From Piper betle (lineage: Eukaryota > Streptophyta > Magnoliopsida > Piperales > Piperaceae), in the NCBI GenBank assembly GCA_033002965.1, contig JAURVB010013539.1:1-64000 (forward strand): a DNA stretch of 64,000 nt, written 5' to 3'. The notes beneath the pieces are model-generated. The model was given only the letters and a program-made list of their open reading frames with translations. It was not told the origin of the DNA and made no database searches. This document shows, one piece after another, positions 11,285 to 25,400 of this stretch. Every line of letters starts with the position of its first letter. Within the stretch, counting starts at the first letter, position 1. Both the position numbers and the translations under genes were made by a program.

Positions 11285-13340
11285 GATAAGACAAAATGTA
11301 CTTGAGTTCTTCGGGTTCCCATGTTGACTGAGGCTCTCCGAAGTAAGGCTAGTGGAGTTTTCTTAATTAGGGATTAGGTCATCCAAAGTCCCATAATATT
11401 CCAACTATACAGTTGTCAAGCTCATCCACATATAAACCAACCATATTGTTGTATTTAGTTGTTATGGAACTTCTTCTCACATTCTAACACTCAGACCTTG
11501 AAACTTTTCGCCTCGCCAAGTATATCATAACTCCAACAGGGCGTAAGGCAGTTGTTTTGCGAAATAATAATAACAATAAAATTAAGAAAAAAATATCCAA
11601 TGTATATTTAGTTAACTCGATTCACTACATTCACTATAAAAAAATTACACTTTTACCTACAATAAGGATTATATTTAAGATTATTTTGGGCTATACTATC
11701 ATAGGGAAAGTATAGCCCACAAAATAATCTTAAAATCTATGGAGAAATATCTCTAAAGTATATGTATTCCACAATAATATAATTTGTGAACTATAATATC
11801 GTAGATATATGTATATTTAAAATATTATTTTACGGTTTTCAAAATTATATTGTAGACATTACTTTTGTTACCTACACAAACCTTAATACCAACCTTAAAT
11901 ACTCTCGCCAACCTTAAATATACTCTTTACTTATCGTGGACAAAAAAATTTTTTTGGTAGTAATTGTACCGTTGATAACATTCTTTGTTATAATCAATTA
12001 CGTACTTGGACTTGGAATAATGGTGAATTCCCATATGTCTCTGCACCTTTTTTTCTAAAACATATATTAGCACCTTAATGCGTCTACCCCATTATCCATT
12101 TATTGTTACAAGCATATATAAGAAATGCTATGAGGTAACACTCAAATCTTTAGATATACATTTCTAACTATGAATTGTATTTCCGGTTTTATAAATACAT
12201 ATATTAAAACCCAGGATTCAAATAATAATATTGATCATAAGGAACTTGAAAAAAATGGACTTCGACTTGGTGTTTGAGCTTGTACTAATTATAGGAGGGC
12301 AATATGCATCACTAATATAATATGTTCCCACTCAAATTATATGGAATAATTCGCAATGGCAAAACCAATGCTTGGATATAGAAGGGATTTTCTAAACAGT
12401 ATCATTGATTAATGCAAAACCATGCATAATTAGTTCACGTACAGTTTAACTGTGTGAATGTTGGATCTAAAATCTTGGTGACCTTATTTAGCAGGTCCTA
12501 TCTCAAACAGTACCTAAAATGCTCCCAAATATACCTCCAAGAATTGAGGTGGATTTTTTTCTTCAAGATGTTTTTCTAGCAAACCAAGATTGAGTCCTGA
12601 TGATCTTCATATAGTTTTTTACTCTGATTTTCGCAAATAAAAAACTGCATATAGTTATAGTGATGATCATTAGCCTCATTTACCGGTCATTTATACAATA
12701 AATATATAGAAGCATAATCAAGTTGCTCAATATTGATGATTGACATCTCGAATTATATTTTAATTATTCGTTAAAATAAATATTAAATGGTTTTCCTAAC
12801 AAGTGACAACAGATATAATACATATTATTAGAAATATCCTTATTGGTCTTCCCTCAATAAGTGCTGACTTTAACATCATCAGCGAATTCTTAATCAAGTT
12901 TGACATGGTAAGAGGTGTGATGAAGACGAAGACCTTCCATCCACGACATTGTTAACTACAAGCGAAATTATGCTAATATAACCATTGCTGTCGATTGTGC
13001 ATGTCCACTTTATAATATTGATCTCTTGCATGCGTATTATAATTACATATAGACGTTTTGTTCCAACAATAAATAATTAGGTCATGAATGAATAATGAGA
13101 CTATAGATAGGAGTAACCTCAGACGTGATGATATTGATGCTTCAAGCTCTATTTTAGCACTGGAGCTTTTAGATCAGAGAACCAACTTCATAGTTGGAAA
13201 AAACCCAAGAAAAATCTAGTCATGATTTAGCTAGAATTTGTGTCAATCGCTCATAACAATACCTCCTAAATGACAGTGTCTCGCACTATCTTGTTGAGTA
13301 GTACTTGTACTTCAAAAGTGCTGTTTAGTTCTAAAGCTTA
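11285..13340. other. AT-rich sequence between the two MIR399 copies
   Basis: No gene is recognised. A patch at about 11300-11560 has a less AT-rich, retroelement-like look but no readable frame. The primary transcript of MIR399 copy 2 probably runs leftwards into this region. Confidence 0.35.
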
Positions 13341-13428
13341 AACAGTCACAGGGCAACTCTCCTTTGGCAGAGCTAGCAAGTTTTCAAGAAGAATGATTGC
13401 CTGCCAATGGAGAAGCCCTGCAACTGAT
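13341..13428 (-). ncRNA. MIR399: MIR399 precursor, copy 2
   Basis: The mature minus-strand 21-mer at 13349-13369 is identical to that of copy 1 (TGCCAAAGGAGAG...TTGCCCTG). The star arm at 13400-13420 reads CAGGGCTTCTCCATTGGCAG then G, shorter by two bases than in copy 1. The loop differs markedly from copy 1 (AATCATTCTTCTTG here). So the mature sequence is held constant while loop and star have drifted, the usual mark of selection on the miRNA. The 3' arm carries the mature strand as in other MIR399 genes. Confidence 0.94.
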
Positions 13429-13492
13429 CTGCTTACTTAACCAGGTCACTACATTTTGATCCGCTTGGAATTGCCTCAACCTAGAAACCAGC

Positions 13493-13563
13493 TTTTATAA
13501 ACTTCATATAAGCTTGAGGGATAAGTTGGCCTTGAGAAGCATTGGCATATGCCATGGATATGC
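13493..13563 (-). promoter_or_regulatory. MIR399 copy 2 promoter: TATA box and paired P1BS
   Basis: Paired P1BS motifs at 13556-13563 (GGATATGC) and 13545-13552 (GCATATGC) are followed on the minus strand by TATAAAA at 13499-13493. Order, motif sequence and spacing nearly equal those of copy 1. The third copy-1 site is altered here to GGACATCC. Weaker similarity to the copy-1 upstream region continues to about 13850, showing that promoter and hairpin were duplicated together. Confidence 0.85.
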
Positions 13564-13599
13564 TGCGAGCTTCCCTTTGGCAGTAGCTCTTTCTTTCAT

Positions 13600-16407
13600 G
13601 GTCATCCCCAAAACAAAGATGTGATATTCTATATATCAACTGCCTTGGGGATTCCCAGTTAGCCTGATTTGATCTACATTTGATATCATTGATTCCTTTG
13701 ATCCCTCTTTCTTAATTCCTTCATGATTTTGAAGCATGAGCAAGCAAATTAAGCTCAGAGAGAAAGGAATATGGGGACATCCTGATCAGTCATAGTCTTG
13801 TTGCACTGCTTTTGTGATGAATTATTTGGCTTTTGGGTGGTCGAGAAGAACCACCTACGTCAAACATGCTGGGGTGCTGGTATTAATTTCTAATTTTGTA
13901 TGCATTGTATGTGGGGAAGGGTTTTAAACAAATTTGTAAAAATCTCTAAATTAGGAATTTTAAGCAGGGAGCTAGCTCATTATACGAGGAAGAGAAAATG
14001 TGGAAAGGCTGATTTTGATTTCAAATTTTATTTAAATTTGATATATAATCTAGCCACAAAATTTAGCCTCAAAAAAAATATATGACAATTTTCACCACCA
14101 AGACTTGATTACTTGAAATATGTACCAGGAATAAGATTTTTAACCTACTTCTTAATTAAGTCTGTGGATTCTACATTGTATCTTATTTTTTCTCATACAG
14201 CAAAGTTAAGTTTATAAATACTTCCAATTTTTGTGCATTGTCAGTCTCAAACTCTTACTTATGAGGAGGCTTAATCAAGAAGAAATTAAGTAACATTATT
14301 ATTTTGAAAAATTATAAGTACATTTGAGGCTTAGCCTAAATATAAATATATATCTTTTTTTGACATAGTTCTAATCCAATTAATTTTTGGTCAATGGTTA
14401 GTTCGAATAATTTGTAAAAAGTTAATAAATTTAAGAAAATATCCTTTCTGTACTCTATTTTCAAAAGGATAAGATTAAAAGGTAAAGTTAAACTTAATAA
14501 GGTTACGTTTAACACTCTATTGAAAGCTTATTCGACATGTTGTTTTCATTGGTCCACTATTACTATTGTTATATTTTTCTGTTTATTATAATATTCATTA
14601 TTATTTTACTTCAACAGCTTAAAAAGAAACTAATTATAAATAATTAAATTTAGAATTAAGGTATATATTGGCTCAATTATTTATTTTAGATTTGATAAAT
14701 TAAGTCTAAAATCCATTACTTTATGACGTTTGTAAGATAATTTTATAAATAATAATTCTTTTTATAATATATTTTAGATACATTTAATTAATTATAATAC
14801 TTAGCAATTATACAGTTAAAATTATTCTAATCGATAATAATGCACTAGTAGCCCACTAATTCGAGTTGCATTCATGGTTGTTTTTTCCTCTCCAAGCTTT
14901 TTCAAACCGTTTTTAATATATTGTAATATTCCCTTTTTTTAGTACTGTAATATAAACTCATGTGTAGGAAGAAGAATTCTAATGTATTAAAAAGTTATCT
15001 TAAGTTTCGTAACACACATGCATATTAATTCTCTCTTTGTAACGGTATAACCTTAACTTCAAAAATTTTAGTTTAATCAATGTTATATATCCTAATTTTA
15101 TTAGCTTATAAAATTATTTTTCAATAAAAAATTACAACTATAAATTTTAATTTTTCTTATTCTTTTGAATTGATTAATTTATAAAAAAAATTATGAATAA
15201 TATAAATAAATGTTACTTGTCACATGTACTCTTAAAACATGTGTACTAAATTCATTTATTTTTCATTATTAATTCACCGAAAAATGGTAGGAAGTACACT
15301 TTGAAAACATCACAAATGTCATTAATCTATACATTGTATTAATTGAATATTTTATAAGATGATTTTATCCATAATTAGTTTGTTCGGTGCTAATAGGTTT
15401 AAATATATAAGAGTTGTGGTTTACAAAGAAAATATTAGATGATTATCATAAATTCAAAAAAACACCCTAATGCATGATAATTTACTGCTGTTCACCTTTA
15501 TAAGGTGTACAAAATGCATTATATCCTAGTAAAAAATAACTTGAATGGGGCTGTATCTTTCCAGACATTGACCATTTTGTTTTAAATCACAAAAACCGTA
15601 TATGCTACCGAATTGCAGTTTTGGTATCCAGTGACTTTTGTTTGCCTTTATTTGAAGTTCTAGCCGATGCAAGACAATAAGTAGAAAACACAAAACAAAC
15701 TGACGACGGACTACTGTAAATTTATTCCATCAAAGTTTTAAAAATAACGTATGGAAGAGAAGAATTTAATTATTTACTCGTGGAGAGACTTATGATATAC
15801 ATTGTCTACCCTTGGCAACCATTTTAGGTGTGGGAGTGAGAGGGTTGGCTAAGGGCCTTGGGTGAAGTTGTGGCAAACTTATTTTCCTTCTCTTCTCTAC
15901 GCTTGATGGTAAGATGGGACTGACATGCTGGAACCATTTTTTTTTTAATGCGCATGGCATAACACATTTGTTCTATGATGGGGAAAATGGTTTAATCACG
16001 TTTATTTGAAGCTCTCAATTGGAGGGTCATTTAGTGATATCTTAACCAAAAACCTACCATTTCATCATAGAATGTGAGCTCAATCAACGTTTCGTTAAGC
16101 AGGAGGAGGTTTCTCATCTCATAAGAAAATAAAATTTCTATCCTTACCTTTCAAATGTTTTCATTTTCCTTCAAAGTTTATAGTTTTTTGCTTTCAAAAA
16201 TAGCCGTGGTCCAAATTATACACACATAGCTGCTCAAGTAAAATTCAGATTTAACCAAAATTGTTGAAAAAACCAAATGGCTGATGTACAACAAAATGTG
16301 TGTGGTTATTGTTATGAGCTGGTGATAGATTTGAAGCTTCTCTTGTAACTTCAGTGAAGCCAAAAAACACCCAATGCGCACCTGTAGATGACTAAAACAA
16401 CGCCATT
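13600..16407. other. intergenic between MIR399 copy 2 and VPS53
   Basis: Very AT-rich. The upstream control region of MIR399 copy 2 covers the first few hundred bases and the VPS53 3' UTR the last few hundred. I see no other gene or clear element. Confidence 0.4.
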
Positions 16408-19400
16408 CTATGCATTGAAAAGCTTACGAAAGGGTCCATCTTTTCTATCTTTCGCAGCCTCAGTAAGAGCAAGAAATCTCTTAAACCCTTGATGAGCAGC
16501 TCCACGACCAAGAGCAGCAGCACGAGCAAGAACATCTTCTGGGGAAATTGTGGTTCCAATTGTGCTGGGGGTAGCAGAGGATGGGGCAGCTACTGGGACT
16601 GGTGGCGCAGCTGCACGCACAATGACTTGTGGAGCTCCTGTTGGATGTGATATAGTAGAAGATTTATACTTGTTGAAATCATCTAGTATAGTCTGCTGAT
16701 CTGTCTTCTTTAATCCCTGTGAAAGAGTACTCGTGGGAGTAAGCAATCCATGACAATTGTTCAAAATGATGATAAAGAATTTGCTAAATGCCACAAAGGA
16801 ATTCCATTATGCAATCAACATGGCTGTCATATGATCAACAGAAAACAAACTTTAATCCTTTGCCCATGACAATAAATTTGAGTTATAATATAGTTCCTAC
16901 TAATAAACGTTATCTACAGTAAAAATAATTTACAATTAAGCACTTAATCATCACCTGTTAATCATAAAGGGGAAGTATAAAATGTAATAAAAAAACAATA
17001 CGATCACCATATATAAGCTTCTTGGTGAATTTTGGTGCCCATACTATGAGCAAAAGAAAGTCCTTTGATTAAACATGAAGCAGAACAAACTACATTAGGT
17101 TGTTATTTTACTTGAGCCTTTAACTTGGCTTAGGACCCTATTATTTAGAAGCTTCATATTATTATCCTTTTAACTACGATGTCCTAGTATTTTTTAAAAC
17201 AGATATCCCAGTATTTTAAGTCCTTAATTTAGTACTTTCCTTGTGTTACCAGACTCTTGAGTCTATCAGTACACGTCATAAATCTTGGAGAATTATGGTT
17301 GATTAATGAAAATTGATTTTGGCTGATTCCCGCATGATCCCATCTGTAAAAATTCAGACAAGTTTATTCCTCCCTGGTGAGGATTCCAAGGTCATTTATC
17401 TTCTCCACTTTTTCTTCCTCTCACCATGATCCCATCAAAACAAAGGTTTTGATTAGGCACCCATCAAATTTTTTTAAAAATGTTCACAGCAACCAATATT
17501 TGATTTTCGATGTACACTAAAGGCAAAACCAGCTCAATAGAAGAGAACCTTGAGTTCAAGGATCCGCTGAAATTCTGAAGGTGTTCCCTCAGGAAGAAGA
17601 GCTCGGTATGTATCTCCAACAGAATCAGTTGGCGACAAGATAACCTGCACAAGAAAAATAACCAATTTAGTTACCATGATATCTTTTAACATTATCCCTC
17701 AAAACATCCAAGTTCTTAATTGCTTACCTTCAGAAGTGCTTCAGCCTTGCTCATTTCCCGACTCACAAACTTTGTGTAGCTAGCAGCATTTGACGTCTGC
17801 TGTAACAAAGAACATAAGGCACCAAAAAACTTGTAGTAAGCTTTCTTTCGCATACACCCATAAAAATAAAATTCACAATACCGTCATATCATAGAAAACT
17901 TTCTTGATATCCAAATGGGATGAACAAAAGGTTTAAAACGAGTGGCAATTAAAAAAACACCAAAAAAGATATCCTCAGAAAATAGTATCACAAATCATTT
18001 ACATAGAAAAGCTTGCACATCTATACCTGTCTACCTAATGCAGGAATCTCTGTAAGAATACTTTTAACAGCTTGAGTGTCCAGAAGCATCTGAAGCAAGC
18101 GATTAATAAGATGACCGGAATTGCAGATTTCAACCAATCTGAAAATGAGCAATAAAAAAATTGAAGGTCTTGCCAACCTGCTGTGCCCCGGTTTCTGAAA
18201 TGGCTTTGCATTTGTATATATTGAGGTAAAATCGAGGGCCAAGAGATGCTGCCAGCTGCATATTCAAACAATGATACTCAAAAACTGAGAGAAATAGCAG
18301 AATGAGGGATTTTTAGGGCCAATAAAGCAGACAGTTTTGCATTCAACACCCTCTAGCATATTTACATAATTTAAAGTCGGTGAGGGCTAAATGAGGAATA
18401 AAAATGAATAATGTTGCAAAAATCCTGGAGGAAAATATATAGAGCAATAAACAATATTTTAAAACGGAAAATTAGGATTCTAATACAATTAACTCAAAGG
18501 CTTTCGACAAAACTCAAAAACCAGAAATCTAATAAACTTCCCCTCCAAATGAAGATATGTAAAAATTGCAAATCAAAATATCAAGGTACAAAAATTATAA
18601 TTCCCTAAAATCTTACATGGCTCATACTACCATCCTAAGTACTACATACACTATAACTCCAAGCAAAAGAACCAACAATTCACCCAAAGCAAAAATGAAA
18701 AGAATAACAGTACCTTGTCCAAGAAAAACTGGAAGTAGATGGGAGATAACAGTGTTCCAAGAACAGGAATACAGCTAGTTAGAATTGAATTTATACCATT
18801 AACATATCTGAAATAAACATTGGAGCAGTTTCATCCAATCAGAAAAAGGATGCAACAATGTCAAAAAAACATGGCAGATGAAAATGGATAATGAGAAGTA
18901 CTCAGATTGATCACCAACACTCTCGAGTGTTCCCCATGGTACGCGGGTCATTGCGGCCATTTCAACATCAAATTTAGTTTCCAAACCATGAACCAAGGTT
19001 ATTAATGATTTAGTGATTACCGCTGAGAACTCATCCTGCAGATATTTGCAACGCATTAGCGAAGAAAATGAAAAGTTCATTCACCACATACATAAATGCA
19101 CATTAGACAAAACCAAAACTAGCGGTCTAAATATGCAAGTTGGTGTGGCTACCTGTACTTCTGATACATCCACTTTGTTCGATAATTGAGAATCAATCAT
19201 TTTAGAAATATTATCAGCTAGCTCACCTGACTGTATGAAGAGAAAGCATCACAAAGCCATTACTAATTCCATTTAATGAAAAATAACTATAACAAAATCA
19301 ATATAATAACAACAATATACACATTCAATAACAAGAGGTGCTAAAAGTGCATCTTTAAAATTTTCCCTTAAAGGAAATCAACAGGAAAACAACATTTGAA

Positions 19401-22400
19401 AGTGTGATGTGGAAAAATTATGAGTAATGTTGTAAAAATCAACAGATAAAAAAAATAATTTTTCCATCCAATGATGCTAGCTAACTTGCAAAAAGAACAA
19501 AATACAACCATTTAACTACCACTTGCACAAAAATAGGCAATAAAATGCTTAGGAAACCAAAAACTCTTCCTCCCTGGCCCTTACAATATCAAGTAATATC
19601 AATACTACTCACAGGTTAAGAAAAAAATCCTACCGTTTTATGGCAATATTCCGCTGTATTGACGATGTAACAAATCATCTTCTCATCCTTATCAGATGTC
19701 TGATTAATATGAAATTCGTATTGAAGAAGAGAACAGATTAGTCACCAAGAAAAATTCATAAACAAAATTGTCTGATAGTACAGTTAAATCACCTTGATCA
19801 GTCCATCAGTACCAGTGGCAGCTGCAACAAGTCCAGTACCACCTTTTGGTAACCTAGCAAGAAGTTTTCCAGCATATGCTTTGAGAACCCTCTGAAACAC
19901 CTGAGATGAAAACAAAGTACACACCCATGGAATCTTACACCTTAAAAAAGGGAGAAGTGTCACCTTGGATGATATAAGTCATAAAAGAAAAAATTTTCCA
20001 GAAAATAACATTGATAATCAAACTAAACAAACACAAAACTGGAATAGATGCCACTGAATGCCTATAAGCAACAAATAATACCTTGAACAAATTAAATAAT
20101 GTCTGACTTTTTGTCAGAGCGCTGCATCTTTTTAAGCTTCTTCTAATTATTAGAAACAGCTGCCAAATAGAAGAATGATAATAATCAATAAAATTTACCA
20201 AATAAGGTATCTGTCTAATTAGTCAACAACATCCACCGGACCGTCAAATTTAACACTTATAGAAAAATAAGGAGGCTTGACACATCCAAAGGAGCCAATT
20301 ATAAACAAGCATGCACGCCAAAAGCAAATTCCTATGTACCTAATGGTGAACTGTTACCTATAGTTCATATTCGAGCAAGCAGCACACCAGAGCATATCTA
20401 GATACTCAAACAGTTAACTGGCTTAAAAACAACATTAAAAACATGTGTGCCCAGCATATTGCATAATTAATTACTCTAACTCGCAACATTTAAATCAAAG
20501 TATTATTATTTAATACAATATTTCCTCCAGAGAACATTCCACTAAAAAAGATAATAGCTCCAATTTCCAAGTAAATTAAAGACTACATTGTAATTTACCT
20601 GCATGCTGCTTGACAAGACATGGGTCTGGCTACCCTCCTCAATGTCCCAGGTTTCTTCCTATCAAAATAAGGCCTGTTACATAAAAGGAAACTATCTCCT
20701 TCAACGATGATACCAAAAAAATACCTGAATGAGCTTCTCTAGGTGCTCCATCAAAGTTTTTTCTTCCAGCTCAACATACACCATTAAATGTGGCTCAAAG
20801 CAAGATGATATGACACCATGGAAGTTAAACTGCACAAATTAGGTCAATTGACACTAAATCCATTAGTATAATGCAGTAGATAACAGAACCCTTACGTGAA
20901 AAATGCATCAAAATGCAGGAAACAAAAGCTTGATTGCTCACCCCTGCTGCAGGCACTGACAGGTCTTTGCGCCCAACTTTTTCCTGGACGTACATTAAAA
21001 GAACCGTGTTAGGTGACTTATCATTGCTACAACCTTTAATATATTGGGAAGTAAATTTTAGGGAATACTGAATCAGTCCCATCGCCGCCATGTGCAGCTA
21101 ACTTCTTTTCATACTTCCTTCGGATATCTGATACAGTCTGATGATGGTTATCCCCCTTGTCTGCTTCTTCTATCTCAAAATCTTCATCTTTGCTTCTAGA
21201 GTTAACCTCACCACCACTGAATTTCACAGCCATTTCCTCCTCAAATTCAAGAGTCCTTTGTAATGCCTGCAATCAACAACAAGGAATTAAAACCAACCAG
21301 CAAGCAGAGCAACAAAATTCAAATGACAAAAGCAAAGCAGAAGGTAAAGCAAGTTACCAACAACAATGTAGCAACATCAGGTTTTTCTCTCATACTATGA
21401 AGAATCTCCATCAGTTGTGTTCTGAATATAAACACTTAAACACTTCAGAATTCTAAAACCATTACATTAAAAGGTATGAATCTATACTTGGGAACAAGCA
21501 AAAAGGGATAGATTGTAACTAGTTTTCAATATGTGTACAGTTGACTTCCTTGTGGGTGGTTTCCAATTGTCATCATCATCAATTAATCAGAAGTGAGACA
21601 TAGATCCTATATCTCAACTCCTTTCTATCAAACTATTTACATGCACAACTCATAATATCATAAATCTGCTTATTGTCATTTGGCTTTGTCCAGGTTCATT
21701 TAAGCCATTTTTTTAGAATACCATATGTTTAGTAAAATCTCTTGTGTCTAGAACATCACCCAAGGTAATCTTCAAAATTTTATGCTCTGAAGCCACAACC
21801 CTAATTCCTTTTCTCATTTCTGATGCAGGGCATGTATCCTATGAAGTCTTCTTATTTTATGAGTCTCATAGTCAAAACTCCATTTTAATTAGGATTTATT
21901 AGTATTTTTTAAATTAATAAATTCTAATTAATCAGATAATTTTTTAAATTTATGACTCTTTTGGGCTTTGCCTATAAATATTGGCTACCCCATACATTGT
22001 ATTGGCTCTTTTTATGATGATTAATTGAGTAGTTCCAGTTTAGTTCTTTTTTTCATTGTGTGCCACAATTTATTTTTTCCTACCCAATGGCTTGGAAAGA
22101 AAGAACAAGCAACAAATGGGCACAACATTCTAAAGGTAATGCAAAATGATAGAAAAAGTCGCAATTAGCATATCTAATCATCATTGCAATGATAATCAAT
22201 TGGAAGGATGAGGAAGGTGGCATAAAGAAAGCTTGGCTAAAGAATGTGAAGCAAAATCCACAAAGTCCGACAATGAGAACACACAAACAGACAAACATGC
22301 AGCAGCTACAAACAATTTGTCAAGGTTTAGGTGGCATGAGGAGTGGGAGCATAATCACTAGTAAATCCCAAAAAATCAATAAAAATAACAACCGAAATTG

Positions 22401-25400
22401 AACGCATAAAAGCAGCTGGCAGAGAAGAAAACATGAGTATAAACAACCTTCCACGCATAAGATATGCACCACAGTAGCAGTATCAGAAGAAGCTGAAGGA
22501 TCAACAGTACGCAATAGGAGGATATAATAAATCTTAAAATGGCTGGCAGCAACTGGCAACTAGTCACTCTTTGCTCCAACGTACCTCAAGAGTACTTCAC
22601 TAAATTCATGCAATGGTAAACCATTCATATTTTTGCAAAAATGAACAAGCTATTGTTTAAATTATAATCATTGCCTAAAAGTCAAGCTGCACCGAATTAG
22701 GACTTTACAAAGGAGACTATTGTAACTTGTCCCAATCAGAAAATATCCAACTCTTGAACTATCACTATTGAAACTTCAAATAACGAGAAAAGAAATTTAA
22801 AAAAATCATGCGCAAACTCAATTATCTACAACATTATTTTAAAAAAAAGCCTCAGAAGCAGAGCCACATAATATGTAAACTGCCATCCCATGGAAAGCAG
22901 ATATTTTACATCAAAATACAGAATTACTTCATTATAAGCTATGACCTCAGCATACACAAGACTATTCACGTTTCAAACATTTAAGTTCTAGATGAATCAC
23001 TAATAGAACATATAAAATAAAGACAATAAATATAGAAAGGGAATGAGTGTGTGAAAGGGAAAAGAAAGTGATGCAGAAGCAGTTGATTGCAAACACATAA
23101 GAATAGGTGGACCAGCTGCCTCTATGCATGGAAAACCATACGGATTTTTATGAAACAGAATATTAACCTTGTCAATTTGCAGAACTCAAAGCACAACAAA
23201 TAGTCTGCATGCCATGATTTAGGAAAAATGTCCCAGATTTCTTCATTTGCTCGCAGTCTCCGCTTTATCCAAGAGTACCGTCTCTCCGTTTTATCCAATT
23301 TTGCGAGTTCTGTTTAGAATAGCAGTAAGCGTAGAACAGAAAAGATCATATTCCAAAGAGTAAAATGCAGTTGAAGTGGTAAATTAATTATGTACAAATT
23401 TTCACACAAATGTTGGACAGACTTGCCTGCTCCTTCAAATATTTGCTTGTATGAAGTAAGTTCTTTGCTGCAAAAGTTATTAACTAGCTCTTCCCTTACT
23501 GAAGGTTCCAGTGCATCAACAACCAAGCAAGCATCTTTCAACAGTGGCAGCAAATTAGTTTCTTCAGTCTCTTTCCCTGTTCCTAAACTGCAAATATAAT
23601 TAAGCATTGGTCACAACATTTATATGGCATAAAACAAGGACGATTACGTTAGTCTGGTCCTTATACAAAATAACCATAATAATATTAAAAAAATAAATTA
23701 CCCATCGTATCAAAATATTAGCTCATTAAAATGGGAAATAAATGTCAATTACCAAGGAAAGTTGTACAAATTTTACCTTGAAAAATCCGAAAATACATGA
23801 GACTTCAGAATCTGCTTAACATTTTTGACTTTTTCTCTCAACTCAATTATTTTGGGCACATCTCTGTATGCTTCAAAGTGACTACACAATTGGTTTACTG
23901 CCTAAAAGAAGGAAACCAATTAATACGTCAGTAATACTTTTGGCATATACAAAAAATGAGATTCAAAAGCCAGATCATATATTTAATCATGACTAAGTTC
24001 AAAACTTTCATGGCACCATCGTTAACTATTCTGAAAAGGGAACATTCCCCAATCATAGGTCAATCCCACCATGAGTACAAATCTTCATTTCCTTAAACAC
24101 TTTAATTGGTCTTACCATTTATATCAATAACCCAAAATCAATAGAATTAATACAAGTTGATGAAATCAGCAGCAAAATATGGAAGGTTAAGTATGACCAT
24201 TTTTTTCATTGTTTAACCTCCATTAAAAAGGATCACTTTGACTGCACACATCAGAAGACTGTAATGTCAAAACTAATGTAATTTTGCTCTTATACTGGAA
24301 TGTTAAAAAAGTGATATTATCACACCTCAAGCTGAGCAGCTGCTTCCTTGTATTGGCGCTTGGAAGCCATAATTTGAAGTTGTTCAACAGCTGAGACTGC
24401 AAATTGCAAGAAAAGGACACTGCAGTAAGCTTACAGGGGAACATCCATCTTCAGCACCTCAAATCTGGCACAAAAACTATGTCTCCTCAGTTTTTTTATC
24501 ATTTAACATGTGCAATACTAAGAAATATGGGCTATCTACCTCTAAATTTCTGTAGCTTACTAGGATTTTCTCTACTACGTGAAGAGACAAATAGTAACCA
24601 GCCATAATGCAAGCTAAGTACAACCTCTGGGATAGGTTCAGCTATATATTTAAGAGTATTTCAACTTGTATAGGTTGCATATTCCTGTGATGTTTATACA
24701 AAATCCAATTAAAGCATATAATGGAAACCAAATCCTCTCCAAAAGAGCAGCAAGAATTATGTAAAAGGAAGGATTATTGGTAGGTCTTGAAGGCATACAC
24801 CAAAAGAGTGAGTTACGACCAAGAATACAAAGGCTGTGACCAAGCAGGCACATTGAGAAAAAGGTTGTCTGTATTTTTAGTGCAGTCTAATATTAGAACT
24901 CCAACACCGTACCCATTGAAAATTCATTAAACCTAAAGGTAAACAACACACAGAAGAAAATAACAAAAGTTTTAAGGACATTCCCAAATTCAGCAAGTTC
25001 CTTTCCTATAAAGTCTTCCTCCATTCCCCTGTTCTAGCCCCATGGTTTTCTCGCTCAACTGCTTTTAACTATTAATAATGAGAAGTAAGCTGTTCATACA
25101 CTATCATATATCATATTCTGGCAGCAGGCAGATACTATCCCTAAAAGAACTGACAAATAAAAACATCATGTTCAAAAAGCAAGTGGCAACTGAACCTAGC
25201 ATGGTAAGACGATGTAAAGCAGTAATCGTTGTTGTAATATGCTTTTTGGCAAAATCAAGCTTCTTCATGTCACGACAAATCTCCTGAACCATTGTTTCAC
25301 TTTGTTCAGCTTTAGATTTTATCTCCCGTATCTTGTACATCAGTTCCTGCAAAATGAACAACACTTGACACCATGAAAAGGAAACTGCATCCTTAAAATC

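Noticed and set aside
22080..22579. Hydrophobic Cys/Leu-rich frames
   Set aside because: Inside a VPS53 intron, overlapping on both strands, no similarity to anything known.
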